64,000 bases of DNA from Undaria pinnatifida (Eukaryota > Sar > Phaeophyceae > Laminariales > Alariaceae). Below the pieces are notes generated by a model. It did not search any database and was not told the origin of the DNA. It saw nothing but the letters and a program-made list of their open reading frames with translations. A program made the position numbers and the translations under genes. The stretch covers positions 3,380,433 to 3,444,432 of the forward strand of contig JABAKD010000004.1 of assembly GCA_012845835.1 (NCBI GenBank), given 5' to 3'. Shown here in pieces: positions 51,301 through 60,559 of this stretch (positions are counted from its first letter, which is position 1; each line of letters starts with the position of its first letter).

Positions 51301-53036
51301 CAGCGGGTCCATAAGGAAAGCTTGGCAGCTGAAAGATGCGAGAGGGTGGAGATTACTGCTGTCGTAGTGCGCAGCAGTGTGCTGGCGGTGGTTGAGGCAG
51401 TTGTTGGGCGACAACATCGCTAAAAAAGTGGGATATAGCGGGCGCTATGTCCCGCACCGTGAAGCACAGCAACACAGCTGTCGTTTTTTCCCCAACAGGT
51501 ACACATATTGAGGTGTGAAAGGACACACGATACGCACGCGTGAACCACTCCATTCTCCATTCAGGACAACCTGCACGCACCAAGCAAACAGCAACGAACA
51601 GCAACAAAACACAACTCCGCATACAAAAAAGATGATTTTTGTGGAAACCCCTTTCTCTCGATTGACCGCTGGATTGTCGATTGTCGATCGACTGATGACT
51701 GGAACACAGCACAGCAGTTGTTGTGAAAAGGGGCGTTAAGCTTGCACCCATGTAGATAGATGCCTAGCAGGATAAGAGGTGCCATGTACCATGCCTCAAC
51801 ATCTCCGTTCGTATTACCCGCTGTAGTGGCCCATGCCTCAAGCCCTCGTCCCAGTTGTCGCGAGTCGCATGCTATACGCCATGTCCAAAAAACGAAGAAA
51901 GGAGCCTCCCCGAGGTCTCCCATGTTTGCTGACACACATATATATAGCATGGCATCACTACATACGTCATTGCCACGAAACATGGGCGGCATGTTTGTGC
52001 CGGGCGGGCGAAGCATGTCGTAGATCTCGGCCTTGCCGTCGCCCGCACAGGTCCTCACGAGGTCGGCGCCGGCAGGGACACCGACCCTCCCGAGGGACCG
52101 GAGGTCGGAGAGCACGACCGCGAAGAAATCGCGACAAAATACAGTTCCTGCGACGAGCGGTGTAATGCTGAGCGCAAGGCTAAGAAATTATATCTATAAG
52201 TATATATTTCCTAACACTGTCATAATACGAATCACAACAAATTACCCCCTTGGGATGATGTACGCGTCGGTGCTACCATTACTACTAATGTTGACAATGT
52301 CAGTAGTTTATTCTTGCTGTTCACCCCGAGCAACATCCATGGCAATCATACATCACAGAGTAACACGTTTATAAAAACGCCGGTGTATCACGCAGTGTGC
52401 AAATATGAGTATCGACCCTTAGATTCGCCGAACTCATACCTGACGTATATAAAATAGCCCTTGTCAAATGAGTACCTGCCCCCTCCCCTGCCGATCTTTC
52501 TCTCTCTCTCTACTTCTTACCAAATCACGCAGCTCTCTCGTCGGTCAGCAAACGATTGACCCCGACACCACCCTCCCCCTTACCTGAGCCCTCAAGTGCT
52601 TCTTAACAGTGATAGGGAAATACGTCCCTCCCTTCACCGTGGCATCATTAGCCACAATCATGCACTCCAGTCCTTCCACCCTCCCTATCCCAGCCACCAC
52701 CCCCGCCGCCATAATGCCTCCATCTTCCCCCCCCCCCGCCGACGCCTCGTATCCTGCTAACGGCGAAAGCTCGAGAAACGGCGTCCCCGGATCCACGAGC
52801 GCCTCGATCCTCTCCCTCGCGAGGAGCTTACCCCTCCCCTTATGCCTCTTCCTCGAGATATCACCACCGCCAGACTCCACAAGGCGTAGCTTGGACCTAA
52901 GATCGTCTACCATGGCCTTCATAGCGGAGCGGTTTTCCAGCGCTATCTTGGGAGGAACGTCGAGAGCGCCTCGCAGGGTGGGGTAGCGCAGCGCGCGTGC
53001 TGACGCCACCGCTCTCGCCGCTCGCGGCAGAGACAT
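42114..53036 (-). CDS. MCCC2: Methylcrotonoyl-CoA carboxylase beta chain, mitochondrial, seven exons, 578 aa
   Basis: Carboxyltransferase subunit of 3-methylcrotonyl-CoA carboxylase. It moves CO2 from carboxybiotin on the alpha subunit to 3-methylcrotonyl-CoA, giving 3-methylglutaconyl-CoA in mitochondrial leucine breakdown. Exons in coding order: 53036-52584, 48903-48762, 47669-47480, 46370-46112, 44955-44731, 43393-43166, 42353-42114. All phases agree. Residues 1-25 form an Arg/Ala-rich mitochondrial presequence. [53 protein letters not shown] and [20 protein letters not shown] are typical of MCC beta and not of propionyl-CoA carboxylase. The C-terminus GVFRM matches the family end. Length is slightly above the human protein because of a Gly/Ser-rich insert in exon 4. 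Intron 4 uses a GC donor. Intron 1 is 3.7 kb. Confidence 0.96.
42420..42610 (+). repeat. CTG/CAATTCAGCAA repeat in MCC beta intron 6
   Basis: GCTGCTGCAATTCAGCAA and variants recur five or six times. A short plus-strand open frame over it is a composition artefact. Confidence 0.6.
43166..43393 (-). CDS. MCCC2: MCC beta exon 6
   Basis: Encodes [38 protein letters not shown], the [15 protein letters not shown] motif and [16 protein letters not shown]. The acceptor (TCGGAAAG) has a poor pyrimidine tract, but the join TGFM-VGKRYE is exactly where the family has TGFMVGxxYE. Confidence 0.93.
43410..43930 (-). pseudogene. Non-LTR retrotransposon 3' remnant, copy 2
   Basis: The minus strand reads [36 protein letters not shown] and [19 protein letters not shown]. 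After a frameshift it continues [19 protein letters not shown] and [12 protein letters not shown] with a stop. The Cys/His spacing and R..EL helix resemble the C-terminal region after a LINE reverse transcriptase. A C-rich 3' end follows. It lies in MCC beta intron 5 in the gene's own orientation and matches 13085-13500. Confidence 0.5.
43905..44175 (-). mobile_element. GATAGAGGT-family MITE, diverged copy
   Basis: The right end ACCTCCATCGTACC, TGGTATACC, CATTCAGAAAATG and CCGACGATTTTGGGCTAAGG match the family in reverse orientation. The left end reads GCGGTAGAGGTGACACC. Confidence 0.6.
44335..44590 (+). other. Short protein-like open frame in MCC beta intron 5
   Basis: The plus strand reads [38 protein letters not shown] and [13 protein letters not shown]. 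It looks more like protein than its surroundings but I do not recognise it, and no splice-consistent partner is visible. It could be a fragment of a mobile-element or decayed gene. Confidence 0.25.
44731..44955 (-). CDS. MCCC2: MCC beta exon 5
   Basis: Encodes [57 protein letters not shown] and [18 protein letters not shown], near-identical in layout to known MCC beta. Acceptor CTAGAGCAG, donor ATG/GTGCGT. Confidence 0.96.
45105..45300. repeat. CGGGTCGGGT-rich stretch in MCC beta intron 4
   Basis: Repeated CGGGTC/GACCCG units in both orientations over about 190 bp, able to form hairpins. Confidence 0.5.
45480..45725 (+). repeat. CAC/CCACCACCA microsatellite
   Basis: About 240 bp of CAC, GCC and ACCAAC trinucleotide and hexanucleotide repeats. 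Gly-, Val- and Thr-rich open frames over it are artefacts. Confidence 0.9.
46112..46370 (-). CDS. MCCC2: MCC beta exon 4, with GC splice donor
   Basis: Encodes [38 protein letters not shown], a Gly/Ser-rich insert, and [19 protein letters not shown] ending FDVRK. The donor is AAG/GCAAGC. The join [13 protein letters not shown] matches the family, so a GC-AG intron is required. Confidence 0.93.
46985..47115 (+). pseudogene. Non-LTR retrotransposon 3' remnant, copy 3 (opposite orientation)
   Basis: Plus-strand AGGAGCAAGAACGGTGCTCC, GGTCAATGGTCAACAG and a final C/G-run are the tail of the same element as at 13085 and 43410. Only the last about 130 bp remain. Confidence 0.5.
47170..47420 (+). 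mobile_element. GATAGAGGT-family MITE, strongly diverged copy
   Basis: CCTCAAAATCGTCGGAA, TTCTTCATCGGGTCGTAG and CCCTATCGAAGC keep the family order. The left end is lost. Confidence 0.45.
47480..47669 (-). CDS. MCCC2: MCC beta exon 3
   Basis: Encodes [38 protein letters not shown] and [19 protein letters not shown] ending ADAHT plus two bases. GSCTAGGAY forms part of the carboxybiotin/acyl-CoA site. Acceptor ATCGACAG, donor CGCG/GTGAGA. Confidence 0.96.
47670..48761 (-). other. MCC beta intron 2
   Basis: AT-rich, with a local duplication: ACNATCTCYTCATNA with nearby GACGATAATTTTTT- and TCGTTTTG-type segments (47750-47900, 48040-48250, 48360-48400). No gene; one TACCTGGTA at 47974. Confidence 0.4.
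48762..48903 (-). CDS. MCCC2: MCC beta exon 2
   Basis: Encodes [38 protein letters not shown] and FNQANMSAA plus one base. Acceptor GGTGCAG, donor GCAG/GTACGG. It continues exon 1 (KKHLRAQ) exactly as the family does. Confidence 0.96.
49195..49385. repeat. Polypurine GAAAAA/AAGAAG tract
   Basis: About 190 bp almost without pyrimidines on the plus strand. Poly-Phe/Leu frames opposite it are artefacts. Confidence 0.9.
49555..49680 (+). repeat. CAGCACCAG microsatellite
   Basis: CAGCAC, CAGCAA and CAGTAC hexanucleotide units, about 125 bp. Confidence 0.9.
50005..50085. repeat. C-rich tract
   Basis: CCCTCCCCCC and a run of about 22 C (50055-50076) in MCC beta intron 1. Confidence 0.8.
50145..50662 (-). 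other. Possible nested coding sequence in MCC beta intron 1
   Basis: Two adjacent minus-strand open frames look protein-like: [19 protein letters not shown]...[13 protein letters not shown] (50662-50474), and [19 protein letters not shown]...[19 protein letters not shown] (about 50400-50145). They have no recognised domain and no clear shared splice sites. They may be an intron-nested gene, an element fragment or chance. Confidence 0.2.
51165..51265 (+). repeat. Copy of the hairpin-element family
   Basis: TACGCGCGATCGAGGTATCACACACAGCTTGCAAAG, then GTTTCAGGAAATACATTGCG and CTCACAGCTGATG: left flank and left arm in order. Confidence 0.6.
51966..52147 (-). other. GC-rich exon-like segment inside MCC beta intron 1
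   Basis: Acceptor CTCGTCGCAG at 52148 and donor GAC/GTATGT at 51965 bound 182 bases. They read [38 protein letters not shown] and [18 protein letters not shown] without a stop, markedly more GC-rich than the flanks. It is not part of MCC beta, because exons 1 and 2 already join without a gap. It may be an exon of a nested gene or a transplanted gene fragment; I do not recognise it. Confidence 0.35.
52584..53036 (-). CDS. MCCC2: MCC beta exon 1 (presequence and start of the N-domain)
   Basis: Start at 53036; 151 codons ending KKHLRAQ before donor GTAAGG. It begins [19 protein letters not shown], an amphipathic basic mitochondrial presequence, and continues with [19 protein letters not shown] and [19 protein letters not shown]. 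Confidence 0.96.
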
Positions 53037-53282
53037 GGCGTGCTTGCTACAGCTAGCAGAAACACCGTAAGGTGGGATCTTAGGGGCACCGGGGCAGGGG
53101 ACAAGAGGAGGAGACTCCGGGCTCTGGCTACGTTGGTTCGGGGTCAGGGACGTGAAGCGGCGAGATTATTGCACGGAGTTGCGGTGCAATTTTTGTTGGT
53201 TGAAGATTCAAGCTTGAAGCAAGGCAGGTGCAGAGTTTAGAGCGTGGGATGTGGGGAGTCCAGCAGCTGGAGGAAGGAGGAT
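53037..53282. promoter_or_regulatory. MCC beta upstream region
   Basis: Follows directly 5' of the MCC beta start. It probably holds the 5' UTR and promoter; no TATA box is clear. If the open frame at 53283 is real, this is a second divergent promoter. Confidence 0.35.
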
Positions 53283-53613
53283 GGAGACAGATAAATACGG
53301 GATACGGTGGGGGAGGAGGCGGGGTCGATTCTTCCACGAGGACCCTCTTGGTATAGTTTGTTGTGCAGGGGTGCTGGTGTTGCTGCTAGAGTTCAAGCTC
53401 GACTCAAGGTTTTCGAAGTTATGCAGGCCTTATAGACAGAGGATGGACGAGGCGGGGATGGGGGATGAGATGCAGCATTTTGATTTTTCACGGTCAACAC
53501 TTGATGTTGACGGACTGGTTGCAGTCATTTTTTTTGCTGCCGCTGCGCTGCAGCTGCTGTTGCCGTGCTACCCTGTTCGTGTCCACCTGTCTTCATGGAG
53601 GAGGGGGGATTAA
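53283..53613 (+). CDS. Doubtful divergent first exon (membrane protein)
   Basis: The frame from ATG 53283 reads METDKYGIRWGRRRGRFFH, then EDPLGIVCCAGVLVLLLEF, a hydrophobic segment. It continues KLDSRFSKLCRPYRQRMDE and a second hydrophobic stretch. The DPLGIVC-plus-membrane-segment start is reminiscent of the N-terminus of DHHC palmitoyltransferases, but no Cys-rich DHHC domain is found downstream in the window. A splice donor may lie before the end. Function is not established. Confidence 0.25.
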
Positions 53614-55690
53614 TAGGTCAGTGCCGCTTCAATGTGGGATGTTGTAGGTTAACCGTGCTCCTTCTATCGTGCACACTACTCTGCTGGGCACTTGCAACCA
53701 AAATTGAAAACGACTGCTGCTGCTGCTGTTCAGCAAGTAAAAAGTGAATAGGTACAGGTGGCAATATGAACAGAGGTAGTAGCAATAGCAGTACGAGTAG
53801 CAGTAGCAGTAGCAGTAGCAGCGTGGCTCCATCCTGATAACGCTCTCTAGCTTCTATCCCTCCACTATGCTGCCGAGCCCTCTCCACATTCGTTGGCAAT
53901 TTGGGACTGGCTTGCCGACGAGCTGTTGTCGGCCGTATCTTCGCATCGACCATGTATCGAACACTCAGCTCGTCGAACTACAGCTGAAATCATGTAATTG
54001 AAATTGTTTGATAAAATGTGTAAAAATGTACCGGATACAAAGTACTGCTGTGCTGTGTACCATGGAACATCGGTATGATCGGAAAGTCGGTGCTTCCCCT
54101 GAAGCTCCAGTAGCATGTTTCCCAGATGTTTCGTTAGCGAACCAGGTACCTGGTACTATTAATACCTGTACATCATGTACGTACTCGTGCTCGATATAGG
54201 GGCGTTTTCTTGAGCAAAAAATTGACGAGCAGAAAGCGCGAGAGTGTGCGTTCGACGAGCGAGCGTGAAGCTGAAGAGTGGGAATGCTGGAATGCTGAAC
54301 CCTACCGGAGGTATGCGCGATAATAATGAAAACATGTACAAGTACCGGGGGAGAAGAAGGGAAGACACCTGTAACCACGACTTGTTCCAGAAGTTCGATG
54401 AGGGTAGTAACACCTCTTTCGAGTTGGGCTGGAGAGCAAAAGTGATTGTATTATGGTATCAAATCATCAAATCATATACCAGGTAGTCTACGCATTGCAG
54501 CATGTCATACCTCTGCGTCCTGGTATTTATTTCACGGTGAAGTATGCACGAGACAGCACATACTACATCCATCCGCTCCCAACTTGCCCCAGGGGCAGTC
54601 CCCCAGGGACGTCGCGCAATATGTTCCTTGACTGTTCCTCGACTGCGTTGCCTTAAAATAATAATTTGTTGGTTGTCTGTTGGTGTGGACGAAATAGCCT
54701 GTCGGGCGGGGGCGCGCGTCCATTTACAGCAGTGGAGGCAGATCAGCGGGCTTATCGCCATAGCAATATTAGTAAGGGCTTCGCGTTGGCAGTGCTCGTT
54801 CTATCGTCCACACTACTTCTGAAGTCAGCACTTGCAACCCAAGCCTAAAAATTACAAGAACAAAATTCCTTCTGCTGCTGTGTTCTCTCTCCTCCGTCTT
54901 CGACGAGCTCCTTTTTACCAAGCACAGCAGTTCATAGCAGTAGCATACAGTCGTGACAGCAGTACTAATCTATACGTAGTACTCGTTTACTTTCATTAGT
55001 TGTAGCAGTTGAAGTACAGCGGTATGCGACACCAGTTAATAATAAATATCTCAATCTCTTACTTCTGGCTAGGCTGGAATTTTGTACGCTGTACGTAGGA
55101 CTATAGAACAGCAGTAGTACATGTTCTGCACTATTTTCAGTACAAAATACGGCATGTTCTTGTTTTCGTCTAAACTCGAACCTGAAGTTCTTATTTAGCT
55201 GCCAAATTCTCAAGTGCTGTCGCGTGCAGTAGTATTAGTACCTGGTAGTAGCGAAAGGTTCCGCTTCGGACGAAGGGTGACGCAAGGCTGCTGATTTTGC
55301 ACCCCCATGCGTTTTCCCGCATCATTTCGGTAGTGCATGGAGCCATACTGATATGTAAATGGTCCGGGGGTATCGAAATGAAGATATCGGGATGTATGTG
55401 CATGTTGTGGTGTTTCAGTCTACCCTCTGGATACATACTACCAGTATACGTGTAAGTTTACCGCAGCCGCGACGTTCATGTAGTCGGCGAAAGCATTCGG
55501 GTGCAACATACAGCTGGTAGCTTTAACTTTTACAGTCAGAAAACTTTTTCTGTTCGTTTGTTGTTGGTGTGCTCAGCACTTTAGATGCGTACAGCACTCC
55601 AGCATTCCACTACAAGTACTGCTGTTGCCACTTCTCAGTTATGATACCAGTGGTGCAGCAAATCCACCGTTCAGTACTGCTGCCCTGTAC
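53614..55690. other. Intergenic region without a supported gene
   Basis: Holds CTG/GTAGCA repeats (53710-53825) and a direct repeat shared by 53660-53715 and 54788-54845 (GTGCTC-TTCTATCGT-CACACTACT-AGCACTTGCAACC). A segment at 54545-54640 recurs at 61040-61100 (CCGCTCCCAACTT-CCCAGG-CAATCCCCCAGG). Three TACCWGGTA-rich spots lie at 54141-54155, 54477 and 55239. Confidence 0.45.
55126..55223 (+). repeat. Dispersed repeat R3, copy 2
   Basis: Colinear with 18075-18172 (CACTATTTTCAGTACAAAAT, CATGTTCTTGTTTTCGTC, CAAGTGCTGTCG). Confidence 0.7.
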
Positions 55691-55694
55691 GTAG

Positions 55695-57670
55695 CCAACA
55701 CACCCAGGACAATAGCCTATTGAATATGCCATATCGATACCTATTGACACCTTCGATAGGTATGCGAATTTGTCGATCGATACCCCATTGCTTAGACCAA
55801 TAGGTCTACAGAAATTGGTACAATAGGCTATTGTTCTTAAGATAGGTGTGTGAATCTGTCTATCGAGACCTTTTTCTTCGACCAATAGGTTATGATAAAT
55901 CGGCACAATAGGCTATTGTTCTGACAATAGTTATGTCCATCTGTCGATCGATACCTATTACTGTGACCAATAGGTACGTGAAAGTATCGATCGGTACCTG
56001 TTGTTTGACCAATAGGTACATGAAATTGTCGATCGATATATATATATTGCTATGAGCAGTAGGTATAAAGCCCTGCACAGCAGTAGTCTACCATGTATTG
56101 GGTACCCCTGTTGGTCTGTCCACAAGTTGGTGTATCGAATATCGATTAATGGAATATCCATGCGTATTGTAACTTGTAATAGGAGGGTGAAATTGTCGAT
56201 AGGTACCTATTTATTTGCCCAACAGGTCCAGAGGAACGAACTGGTATGATTGGTGCCCTAAAAAAACAATAGTGAGATGTTTCTGAGTTGTTCAACAACA
56301 GCAGCTATCGATTAAAATCGTCACAAGCCTATATCGATTAACACTTATTTTAATACCCAGGTATTGTCGTAAATCTGCTGTTTTGAAACAAACGGCAAGA
56401 AGCAGGCCAAGGTACATATTGCTGTATATCAATCAAGGTATTCATTCAAACAAGAGCCTGGGGTATACGGTGCGTATAGGTATGTTCTAAGCAGTACGAG
56501 GGTATAAATTTACAAGCAGTAGGTATCGATCGAAACCCTTGCAAATGTATTTATTAAAATTGTCAGTAGGTACCGATCGATACCCTTGAGGACCTATTAA
56601 ATTGGGCAATAGGCATCGATCGATACCCTTGCAAACGTATTACATTGATCAATAGATATCGATCGATATCATCGCACTCCTATCGATTTAACCACTAGAT
56701 ATTGATTGGTGGCAAAAAAAAGGTATTGTTCGAACGATAGCCTGTTGGGAGTCATTTTCAAAATATGTTGGTGTCCAAGATACCAATCGATATACACCTT
56801 CGCAAGCATATCGGTCGCACAATAGGCTATTGTGGCCACTGCCCTAACCCTATTGTTGGTTACAGTACCTATCGATAGACCCCGAAGCCGAGCTATTGTG
56901 CCCCGCAATAGGTATCGATCCTATTCGATAGGGTATTATCCAGGGTGCAAGAAGGAACTGAAGGGCAAACAAACAGGTCGCTCTAAAACACTGCAGGCTT
57001 GAGCTTCGAATCGAACACACAGACGAGTAATCACCACCTTGTTGTTGTTGTTGTTGAGACTATCCACCTCAATCGAACTTCTTAGGGCACAACAAGAACA
57101 GACAGCCCCGTTTACGGGGATTCTCCGCTGGGCTGGAGGGGTGTGCGGCGTGGATAATGAATGGTGAACTAGAGTTGATTGTACCTAGACGGGCTGTCTT
57201 CGAGCGCCTTTGCTCTCCAACACTGAAACAATAAAATGGCGAAAGGTCTGCGTACCGATACCTATCATCCGAAACAAAAACTGTTGAAAGTTCTGTCTAT
57301 ACCTATCGTCTGAAACAACAGAATTGTGAAAGGTCTACAAATATCAATGCATAGTTCCGAAACAATAGGTTTGGTGAAAGGTATATCGATACCTGTCGGA
57401 CTAACCCATAGGTTCCGTCTCTCGACGCCTATATCCTGTCGCTCAAACAGTACTGTCCTGAAAATGTCTATCGATACCTACTTGTTTTATCAATATGTTC
57501 AGATAAATGGGTACAATAGACTATTGGCCAAACAGTAGATCATTGAAGATGCCAATCGATACCCATTGTCAGTCCCAATAGGCTACGAAAAGTCCCCATC
57601 GAACCTATCGCGGGCAACAATAGGTCTCTCGTTAGAATAGGATCCTATCGATTGCCTGTTGACCTGGAAC
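55695..57670. repeat. Palindromic AATAGG/TCGATCGATA satellite, about 2 kb
   Basis: Irregular units of roughly 50-90 bp alternate two palindromes: CAATAGGCTATTG (for example near 55832, 55910, 56820) and TATCGATCGATA (near 55773, 55943, 56029, 56572, 56611, 56658). They are joined by GTGAAA/TGAAATTG and CCTATT. Units occur in both orientations. No coding sequence; small open frames here repeat the same peptide. Confidence 0.85.
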
Positions 57671-57829
57671 TATTGTCCAGGGTGTGGTTTAGCCAACACA
57701 AAAAAACATTAGTTTCTCCGTGTGCCGTTTGCCACACAGCAGTTACATTTTTCAAAATGGAGATCACATATAACACGCGCGAACGACCTTCCGTAAATCT
57801 TGTGCAAGTACTGTATATTAGCAAAACAT

Positions 57830-57905
57830 GGACGTACCTCGCAGCTTGCAAAGTTGAGTTTCAACCATTTAATCGGCCGTACTCACAGCTGACGTTTTTC
57901 GATAC
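57830..57905 (+). repeat. Copy of the hairpin-element family
   Basis: GTACCTCGCAGCTTGCAAAG, GTTTCAACCATTTAATCGG and ACTCACAGCTGACGTTTTTC in family order. Confidence 0.55.
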
Positions 57906-57952
57906 TATAAAGTTTAATTATTTTCATATATTTTACGATAGAAAATTCAAGG

Positions 57953-58690
57953 GCTCCGCTCCGCGGGCGGCTGACGCCGCCTGCTACACTCACGCAAGGA
58001 AGAATACACCTGAATGTGAACGGGGTAGAAAGAAGCCCATGGTTTGGCGCAACTAGCGATTTTACATGGCCAAGAGCTACTTGTGCAGAGTTGATTGCCC
58101 TGTGCTGTGGTCTGCGCTTGTTGGCGATGTCACGTTCTGATCGGCAGTACGGGTGTAATTTGCGAATATAAGCATGGGGACCGAGAGAGGACAAAAAAAT
58201 GAAAAAAAAAAAAAGACGAGTACACACGTACGTACCGATACCTGGTACCTGGTACTTCGCATGATACCTGACTCTCTATGTTCGATAGAAAGCAAAGCGC
58301 AGCACAGCACAGCACCCTGTGGCGCGGCACCGCACGGCGCTGCGCTGCGCTGCTGAGCTGTAGCTGGGCTGAGCTGAGCTGAGAGTGCATATTTTGTGAT
58401 TCAACAATGTAGTACGCACAAACATGGTCAACTAGCAACACTACCGGTACCTGGTATGATACTTCGAATGATACCTAGCGTGTACGAAAGAGTAAGTGCA
58501 GCAAAGCACGCCGCACGGCATATCACGGCACAGTACCGCAACGCACGGCAGAGCACGGCACCGCACCGTACGGCACGGCACCGCACGGCGCTTCGCTGCG
58601 GAGCTAGCGGTGCGATGCTAAGCTGAGTTGAGCTGATGAGCCAAACTGAGCCCAGCTGGGACCTGGTATGATACTTCGTGCAACTAAAAA
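57953..58690 (+). repeat. Dispersed repeat R2, copy 2
   Basis: Colinear with 6617-7370 from the GC hairpin (GCGGGCGGCTGACGCCGCC) through GTTCTGATCGGCAG and the two CGGCACCGCA minisatellites (about 58285-58350 and 58500-58600). It carries three exact TACCTGGTA motifs (58239, 58246, 58449). Confidence 0.75.
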
Positions 58691-60115
58691 AAAGGTGAAG
58701 GAAGAACTCCAACAATAGCTGGACCGTTCCGCGAGTAATGGAAGGAGGCGATTTTCAAGGGAGGGGGTATTGAGAGGCCAGGGATGCACCAACCAAGCCC
58801 GCTCAGGGAAAAAGACGAAATAAAGCAAGTGTAAATCCAAAATACGCCGATTTGTGGCCGGTCATGTGCAGCAATTTGCTGGTACGTTTTGAGGCACGAT
58901 GTGCTTTTGTAGCTGTGTAGGGCGTGTGACTGGGAGTACACCTCGCGCTGCGGTGACAACTTCAGAGGCGCTGAACCCTGACGGCCGCATAATAGCAGGG
59001 CAGAGTACAACAAACCTTCTCGCGGCCTGCGTTTGCTGTTGGACAAACCGCAGCAGCAGCAACAGCAGCGGAAGCTGCTACTGCCAAAACGTTGCACACT
59101 AATTTTTTCCCAAAAATGTGGACTCTGTTCGAAAGCTCTGTAAGCGCAAACAGAGCACCCGTGCTCATCATGTGATACGAAATACGCTTTCGTTTTCCAT
59201 GCCGCCATTGTCGACAGCGAAAAAAAAACACATCAGAACCACCAAAAAATGAAAAAAAACGCAGAATACGTTTAGCGGTAACGGCGATGCCCGCAGCCAG
59301 CCCTTGAGCGTCTTCCCTCAGGTGCCCAGTTAGCGCACCAGTGCCACCATCACAGCCAGCTCCCTTCTTCCCTCGCTCCCCATGCATCGGTACCCCTGCA
59401 GTTGAAGAACCAAGCAGACCAAATCCGAAACCGTCAGACAGCCAGATGTTAGACGTACTCGTTCATGCGTACGCGTACCACACAAGTTACCTGCTATCGT
59501 TCATCACAGTAGAGAAAAGGGACAACGCAGCACAGTTGCCAGGTATAACAGATTCCAGGTACAACACAAGCGCCCGAGGCAGAGACAATTTGAGCACCGC
59601 ACAGAGCCACGTGCGTCTTTAATCCTCGGAGGGAGCTTCTCCCGGGCGCAGGACCGCTGGAATCGGCGGAGGCCAGGCTTTGCCGGAGGCCGCAACTAAC
59701 TCTAGTCGACTGAGTACTAAAACAATTAGAGCAAATAAAGCACGAGTACTGGTACTAACGTAACCGGTGTGACGTTTTGTGGCGCACCAGTATTAATAGT
59801 AGAAATAATCAATTCTACACCTTTAGCCCAAAAAATCAATGGTCGGCAGTGGTAGGATGGAAAAGAGGGAATGGGGAAGGTGGCCAGAAAGCTGGGGGGG
59901 CTCAGTTGATTGAAGTGGAGAGCCAGAGGCCGGGGAGTGTGTAAGAGACAGGACGGAAGGCCTTTATTAGTACGGGATTCTACGTGAGGGTGAGTGCGAT
60001 CAGGGGTGTGGTTCGGGGCAGGAGGTCGACGAGTTGAAAGGAGAAACTCTTTAGCGCAATCCCCGCCACCAGCGTTTAAAATTCCGAAAAAAAGTGGCTG
60101 GTTTCAAAAGCTGTA
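58691..60115. other. Intergenic region, minus-strand frames of unclear status
   Basis: Overlapping minus-strand open frames (58684-59208 and 58962-59387) contain Cys- and Ala-rich runs but no domain and no convincing splice signals. I do not call a gene. TACCWGGTA-like GCCAGGTATAAC at 59540. Confidence 0.3.
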
Positions 60116-60128
60116 AGGACGTACATAT

Positions 60129-60279
60129 ACACACAAAGCTTGCAAAGACAAGTGTCGACAAAATCTTCGATCTCACAGCTGGAGTGTATTTTTATTTTAT
60201 AATATTATAAAAATTAAAATACACTCCAGCTGTGAGATCGAAGATTTCGTCGAAACTCATCTTTGCAAGCTGTGTGTGA
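60129..60279. mobile_element. Near-perfect 150-bp hairpin element
   Basis: The left arm starts ACACACAAAGCTTGCAAAG and contains AAATCTTCGATCTCACAGCT and GGAGTGTATTTT. The right arm (60216-60279) is its inverted complement with only a few mismatches. The centre is ATTTTATAATATTATAAAAAT. Both flanks (CGATCGCGCGCATTACGAG on the right) are also shared with other family copies, so the full element is longer than the hairpin. No coding capacity. Confidence 0.8.
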
Positions 60280-60489
60280 TACTCCGATCGCGCGCATTAC
60301 GAGTTGTGTGTCCTCATTAAGGATATAGGTCGGCGACTCCCCTTACAACTACAGTGTAGCTATCAGGGTCAACAGGATGCTTTTAGTCAGTCTGTGCGCG
60401 GAAACTATAAAACCGTTTCTGTGGGGACAAAATCTGACAGCTGTGAAGGGAAAGGGGGGCCTGGTTTTGATCAAAAGCGAGCGGGTTTG

Positions 60490-60525
60490 GAGGGGGGCGG
60501 GGGGGGGGGGGGGGGGGGAAGGGGC
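60490..60525. repeat. G-run
   Basis: GGGGGGCGGGGGG... with about 25 consecutive or nearly consecutive G on the plus strand. Confidence 0.8.
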
Positions 60526-60559
60526 AATTTGTGCATGTAAGCTATAAATCCTTTCGAGG

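Noticed and set aside
51250-51345. Exon-like [19 protein letters not shown] with donor GTGAGC (-)
   Set aside because: Its 3' part and donor lie in a copy of the hairpin-element family, so the resemblance to an exon is probably fortuitous.
52545-53036. Propionyl-CoA carboxylase beta as the identity of the minus-strand carboxylase
   Set aside because: The [13 protein letters not shown] and [13 protein letters not shown] motifs and the VFRM-type C-terminus are those of methylcrotonoyl-CoA carboxylase.
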